From Chloroflexota bacterium (lineage in GTDB: Bacteria > Chloroflexota > Dehalococcoidia > Lucifugimonadales > Lucifugimonadaceae): a stretch of DNA of 9,012 nt. Shown in pieces: positions 5,782 to 9,012 of this stretch. Under the pieces are notes generated by a model. It saw only the letters and a program-made list of their open reading frames with translations, did no database searches and was not told the DNA's origin. The stretch covers positions 10,194 through 19,205 of the forward strand of contig PCAX01000023.1 in the NCBI GenBank assembly GCA_002730795.1, given 5' to 3'. Position 1 is the stretch's first letter. Every line of letters begins with the position of its first letter. The position numbers and the translations under genes are program-made.

Positions 5782-6468
5782 CCGTTGATTCTTGCGATTT
5801 AAGTTTTCAAGTTCATTGCTCCGCATATATCTTCTGACCAAATCAAAAGAGGCAATGATTGATTGATTAATATCAGGATCAGAAGGATCATTAGATTCAG
5901 CTAAATGTTCTTGAAGGAAGCGAGCTTCGGATAAAGATAATTTATTGTACAGATGATGCCGCGATAGGAATTTTGCACTGACACCATAATTAATGAGACG
6001 GGTATAGGCTTTTCCGATGATTACATCTCTTCTCGAATGTACATGGAAACCATTAGAAGATCTAGCCGGTTTGTTTAATAGATTTAAAGTTATCAAAGAG
6101 TGATACGTTGATTTTGTAACACCTATTACCTCAATAAATTCGTCTATTGTGTATGATGATTTTAAGGTTTGTTTTTTGTCTGCCTTGTACCGGTTACTAG
6201 TAGTAATGTTTATATTGCCAGTGCCGTCAAAGAACTGTTTTATACCTTTGAGGGTAATTCCTTCACTTTGCAGTGTTTTTATTTCCTTAATTTTTTTTAC
6301 GTATGATTTTTTGTATAGTGCTCTGGTTTTATTTATTTTTTTAGGTGGTGGCAATAGTCCGGATCTTATATAGAAATTTATAGTTGCAGTTGTGACTCCT
6401 GTAAGTTCGGATAATTCTCCGATTTGGATGTATTTGTTACTTTTTGATGTATTTTTCAGTGATTTCAT
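5773..6468 (-). CDS. Transcriptional regulator with two MerR-type helix-turn-helix units
   Basis: A 231-residue DNA-binding protein. Unit 1 (about residues 13-80) is a standard MerR N-terminal domain: YIQIGELSELTGVTTATINF, YIRSGLLPPP, TRALYKKSYVKKIKEIKTLQ and GITLKGIKQFF, covering helix-turn-helix, wing and second helix pair. A polar linker follows (81-104). Unit 2 (about 106-170) resembles a second such domain: YTIDEFIEVIGVTKSTYHSL, LNLLNKP, HVHSRRDVIIGKAYTRLINY and GVSAKFL. A helical acidic-to-basic tail ends the protein. It contains no cysteine, so metal or redox sensing by Cys, as in MerR, CueR or SoxR, is excluded; the ligand is unknown. MerR proteins usually bind as dimers to over-long promoter spacers; two units per chain could bind as a pseudo-dimer, which is inference. 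It is last of the exporter operon, 25 nt after the permease, so it probably autoregulates the operon. Its 3' end overlaps the PCD 3' end by 9 nt. Confidence 0.85.
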   Translation of the reverse strand: MKSLKNTSKSNKYIQIGELSELTGVTTATINFYIRSGLLPPPKKINKTRALYKKSYVKKIKEIKTLQSEGITLKGIKQFFDGTGNINITTSNRYKADKKQTLKSSYTIDEFIEVIGVTKSTYHSLITLNLLNKPARSSNGFHVHSRRDVIIGKAYTRLINYGVSAKFLSRHHLYNKLSLSEARFLQEHLAESNDPSDPDINQSIIASFDLVRRYMRSNELENLNRKNQRSN

Positions 6469-6493
6469 ATCAAGTTATACTGAAGAAATTGTA

Positions 6494-7606
6494 CTATTCC
6501 CATTTAAATAGTTTAACCGCCAAAGTGAGACCGATTAACAACCAAATAAATAGACCTAACATTTGATAGCCAAGATCTGTAATACTTGCACCTCCTACCG
6601 CTATTGCTCTCATACTGTCAGCTAGAAAAGTTAGCGGTAAAAATTTGGCAAAATTAGCTACCCAATTCGGCATAACCGACAGAGGGAAGAAAACACCGGA
6701 GAGAAACATCATTGGCATTGATATGAGGTTTGTAATAGGTGCTGCGGTGTCTTCAGTTTTTGCCCACCCTGATATAGCCAATCCTATAGATAAAAAGAAA
6801 GCTCCACCGATCAGTGAAACTATAGCTATTTCAAGCCAGGCGAATGGATTGTGTGATCCAATGGTTACCCCCAGCACGAAGATACCGACAAAAATCAGTA
6901 TATAGGTTTGTATTAGAACCACAACAACTCTGGTTATTAATTGTCCAATAATAAAATGGGATGCTCCGATTGGAGTGGCGTTTAATCTCCTTAAAACTCC
7001 TTGGACTTTGAATCTTATAAGAGTGAATGTTACAGAAAACAATCCCGTTTGCATGATTGCCATAGCAGCGACTCCTGGTACGAGGAATCCTTTGAACCCT
7101 TGCCCGCTTGTTGATATTATTTGTTCAGAAATTTTAAAACGGGATTCTATGGTATATTCCGTTGGAATATTGATGGTTTCATTAAAAACTTCTGCTAATG
7201 ATTTTGATAATACGGCTTCGATAGCAGTTTTTTCTTCAGGTCGATTTTTATCATAAAAAGTTTTAATCTCCGCCGCAGCGCCTTCGAGGCCAAAATCTTC
7301 AGGAATAACTAAAAAGGCGTGAAGTTCGCCTTTTTCTAATTTTTCATATAATTGTGCCTCACTGCCAAAATCTACTTCAAGTATTTTTTTAGCTTTTATA
7401 TCTAGTAAAGATTCCATCAGGATTTTTGAACTATCATTATTGCCATGGTTATCAATTCCAATTTTTGGAGGGTTATATTTTTCGAAATTGAACAAGCCAA
7501 AAATCAACATAACAACCAATGGAAAAAACAAAGACCATATAATGGCATGTTTGTTTCTGTAATACATCTTCATTGAGGCTATTATGAGCGAAGTATAGAG
7601 TTTCAT
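6494..7606 (-). CDS. ABC-2 type transporter permease
   Basis: A 370-residue inner-membrane export permease of the ABC-2 family. Seen: TM1 at about residues 21-40 after a short basic N-terminus (MYYRNKH). A large extracytoplasmic domain follows at about 41-170 (with the IGIDNHG strand and the FLVIPEDFG motif common in this family). Then come five more helices at about 174-197, 218-246, 256-281, 287-313 and 345-367. The signature LRRLNATPIGASHFIIGQLI (205-224) is the cytoplasmic coupling region, and SMPMMFLSGVFFPL (296-309) with FLPLTFLADSMRAI (322-335) is the typical C-terminal block of drug, lipid or polymer exporters. It is expected to work as a homodimer with two copies of the ATPase encoded 9 nt upstream. 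The substrate is not readable from sequence; drug, bacteriocin, lipid and haem export are all seen in relatives. No ribosome binding site is evident, so translation may be coupled. Confidence 0.92.
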   Translation of the reverse strand: MKLYTSLIIASMKMYYRNKHAIIWSLFFPLVVMLIFGLFNFEKYNPPKIGIDNHGNNDSSKILMESLLDIKAKKILEVDFGSEAQLYEKLEKGELHAFLVIPEDFGLEGAAAEIKTFYDKNRPEEKTAIEAVLSKSLAEVFNETINIPTEYTIESRFKISEQIISTSGQGFKGFLVPGVAAMAIMQTGLFSVTFTLIRFKVQGVLRRLNATPIGASHFIIGQLITRVVVVLIQTYILIFVGIFVLGVTIGSHNPFAWLEIAIVSLIGGAFFLSIGLAISGWAKTEDTAAPITNLISMPMMFLSGVFFPLSVMPNWVANFAKFLPLTFLADSMRAIAVGGASITDLGYQMLGLFIWLLIGLTLAVKLFKWE

Positions 7607-7615
7607 TTATAATGT

Positions 7616-8383
7616 CTAGCCATCATTTAAATTTTGCCCAGTAAGATCTAAAAAAACATCATCCAATGTTGCCTTTTTCAGGGTGCGTGTCGATTCAAAC
7701 CCTTTTGAAAGTAAATTATCTATCAATATATCAGGAGGTCCGAGAGCGATAATCTTACCCGAGTCAATAATAGCTACCCGATCGCATAATTCTTCGGCTT
7801 CTTCCATATAGTGAGTAGTCATTATGATTGTACATCCCCCTGTCCGGATTTTTTTTACAAGATTCCAAACATTTCTTCTTGCCTGTGGATCTAAGCCTGT
7901 AGTGGGCTCGTCGAGAAATAAAACTATAGGGTTATTTACCAAAGCTACGGCTATCGATAATCGCTGTTTTTGGCCCCCTGACAATTCTTTATAACGAGCT
8001 TTTTTTTTCTCAACCAATCCAACTTTGGATAGTAGGTCAAAAGGATTTAATCTATAACCATAAAGACTGGCATACAGTTCAACTATTTCAGATAAATTTA
8101 AATAGTCGAAAAAAGAGTTTTGTTGCAACTGTACACCAATTATTTTTTTTACCGATTTTGGGTTTTTTTGAATATCAAAACCATTTATGGTAGCTGTACC
8201 TGAATCGGCAAGTCGCATCCCTTCGATAATTTCAATCGTGGTAGTTTTTCCGGCACCGTTTGGTCCGAGCATACCAAAAACTTCACCCTTTTTTACGTTA
8301 AAGGAAACACCATCAACCGCGGGTATATCGCCGTAAAACTTTTTTAGGTTTTTAATTTTTACTATGTAATCGTGTTCGTCCAA
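7616..8383 (-). CDS. ABC transporter ATP-binding protein (ABC-2 exporter type)
   Basis: A 255-residue cytoplasmic ATPase that powers the adjacent permease. All nucleotide-binding motifs are intact: Walker A GPNGAGKTT (40-48), Q-loop region GVQLQQNSFF (83-92), signature LSGGQ (134-138), Walker B IVLFLDEP (153-160) with the catalytic Glu159, D-loop GLD and switch His191 in TTHYMEEAEEL. The C-terminal KKATLDDVFLDLTGQ block is typical of the DrrA/CcmA-like subfamily that pairs with ABC-2 permeases. Tyr18 (KKFYGD) is the likely A-loop aromatic. The start is TTG at 8383, placed 3 nt after the lipoprotein stop; GGAG lies 11 nt upstream, at the far end of useful spacing. An ATG is absent near this N-terminus and the protein already has full family length. 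It stands second in the four-gene operon. Confidence 0.95.
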   Translation of the reverse strand: MDEHDYIVKIKNLKKFYGDIPAVDGVSFNVKKGEVFGMLGPNGAGKTTTIEIIEGMRLADSGTATINGFDIQKNPKSVKKIIGVQLQQNSFFDYLNLSEIVELYASLYGYRLNPFDLLSKVGLVEKKKARYKELSGGQKQRLSIAVALVNNPIVLFLDEPTTGLDPQARRNVWNLVKKIRTGGCTIIMTTHYMEEAEELCDRVAIIDSGKIIALGPPDILIDNLLSKGFESTRTLKKATLDDVFLDLTGQNLNDG

Positions 8384-8386
8384 TAG

Positions 8387-9012
8387 TTATGTATCTCCAG
8401 AAAGAAACTTGATCAAGTCCACAAATTGTGCTGTGGTTAAACTCCCACTGAATCTATCAAATAAAGTTCCGTCAGCATCCAAAATAATCCAATAGGGAAA
8501 TGCGGGCAATCCAAAAGCCTCGGCAATACTATTTTTTTTATCGTCCACTATCGTTTCAATGGGCCAAGCCGATTTTTCTAACCACAAGTTTGGTGGGTAA
8601 TTTGGCCGATTTTTATCAATTGCTGCAGCTACGGAGATGAATCTTACGTTTTCCGGGATGGGATTGTCTTTTATCCATGACCCTAACATGTCGACTTCTG
8701 TTTGACAATGAGGGCACCAATGGGCCAGAAATAGGATGACAGTCGGTTTACCAGTTGGAGCTATCTTAACAGGGTTACCGTCAAAAGATGTGCCTTCAAC
8801 GATTGGTGCTATGAAGCTTAGGTCAGGGTCACCGTTTCCCCGAACAGGCATGGGGCTAAGGGGAGTACCTTTAACGTCTACTTTAAAATTGGAATGATCA
8901 AAGTCCTTTTCATTATTTGTACAAGAACAGAGTATAACGATAAGAATTATCAAACTGCCTGATAAAAAACCTGGACTATTTAATCGCCAAAAACTTTTTC
9001 TTGACGGTTTAG
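8387..9012 (-). CDS. TlpA-like thioredoxin-fold lipoprotein (5' end beyond window)
   Basis: Extracytoplasmic thiol-disulfide protein, probably membrane-anchored, reducing or exchanging disulfides in the envelope. The frame is open to the right edge. TTG at 8953 would give 188 residues but would cut away the basic part of the signal; the upstream codons encode KPSRKSFWR followed by a hydrophobic run and then LCSC, a plausible lipobox, so the true start is probably outside. The mature part has a polar linker, then the fold. The active site HWCPHC lies at residues 78-83 counted from the TTG, preceded by TVILFLA; ISVAAA and WPIETIVDD are later strands, and AFGLPAFPYWIILDADG contains the likely cis-proline loop. 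CPHC is the DsbA-type dipeptide in a TlpA/AhpC-TSA-like scaffold, so the direction of electron flow is uncertain. It is first in the visible operon with the ABC exporter. Confidence 0.85.
   Translation of the reverse strand, partial: KPSRKSFWRLNSPGFLSGSLIILIVILCSCTNNEKDFDHSNFKVDVKGTPLSPMPVRGNGDPDLSFIAPIVEGTSFDGNPVKIAPTGKPTVILFLAHWCPHCQTEVDMLGSWIKDNPIPENVRFISVAAAIDKNRPNYPPNLWLEKSAWPIETIVDDKKNSIAEAFGLPAFPYWIILDADGTLFDRFSGSLTTAQFVDLIKFLSGDT

Noticed and set aside
5773..6468. Mercury or other metal-resistance regulator
   Set aside because: The protein has no cysteine, and no mercuric reductase or metal transporter gene is nearby.
6645..7256. Plus-strand open frames of 86 and 93 codons
   Set aside because: Both are antisense to the ABC-2 permease, whose membrane segments and family motifs explain this DNA.

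Overview
The window is AT-rich and densely coded. It carries ten protein-coding loci, one of them frameshifted, and no tRNA, rRNA, CRISPR array or transposase that I can see. Few starts have a recognisable Shine-Dalgarno, several genes seem to start with TTG, and gaps are short. The gene mix is a GMC oxidoreductase, a tandem universal stress protein, a tandem rhodanese, an ALDH1L1-type formyltransferase, an ABC-2 exporter and a thioredoxin-like lipoprotein. It would fit an uncultivated free-living bacterium such as marine Chloroflexi (SAR202/Dehalococcoidia-like). That placement is inference from style and gene content, held with low confidence.

Left part (1-2043): a nearly complete GMC-family FAD oxidoreductase runs on the minus strand and leaves the window at position 1. 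A divergent spacer of about 150 bp holds an inverted repeat and a 9-bp tandem repeat. On the plus strand a small multi-pass membrane protein of unknown function follows.

Middle part (2084-5781): on the minus strand a two-domain rhodanese sulfurtransferase is followed after 13 nt by a two-domain UspA-like protein, probably co-transcribed. Next comes a formyltransferase that matches the hydrolase domain of 10-formyltetrahydrofolate dehydrogenase better than Met-tRNA formyltransferase; its likely start is an internal TTG with the clearest ribosome binding site in the window. Divergent from it are a three-TPR protein and, overlapping it by ATGA, a pterin-4a-carbinolamine dehydratase (PCD). The PCD is split by a -1 frameshift while its whole active-site signature survives in the second frame.

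Right part (5773-9012): four minus-strand genes lie 3, 9 and 25 nt apart and look like one operon: thioredoxin-fold lipoprotein (5' end beyond the window), ABC ATPase, ABC-2 permease, and a regulator with two MerR-type helix-turn-helix units. A reasonable reading is a regulated export system with an envelope thiol-disulfide component. Substrate and inducer cannot be read from the sequence. This operon, the split PCD and the repeat-rich divergent spacer are the parts most worth a second look. I found no clear evidence of a wholly new system.
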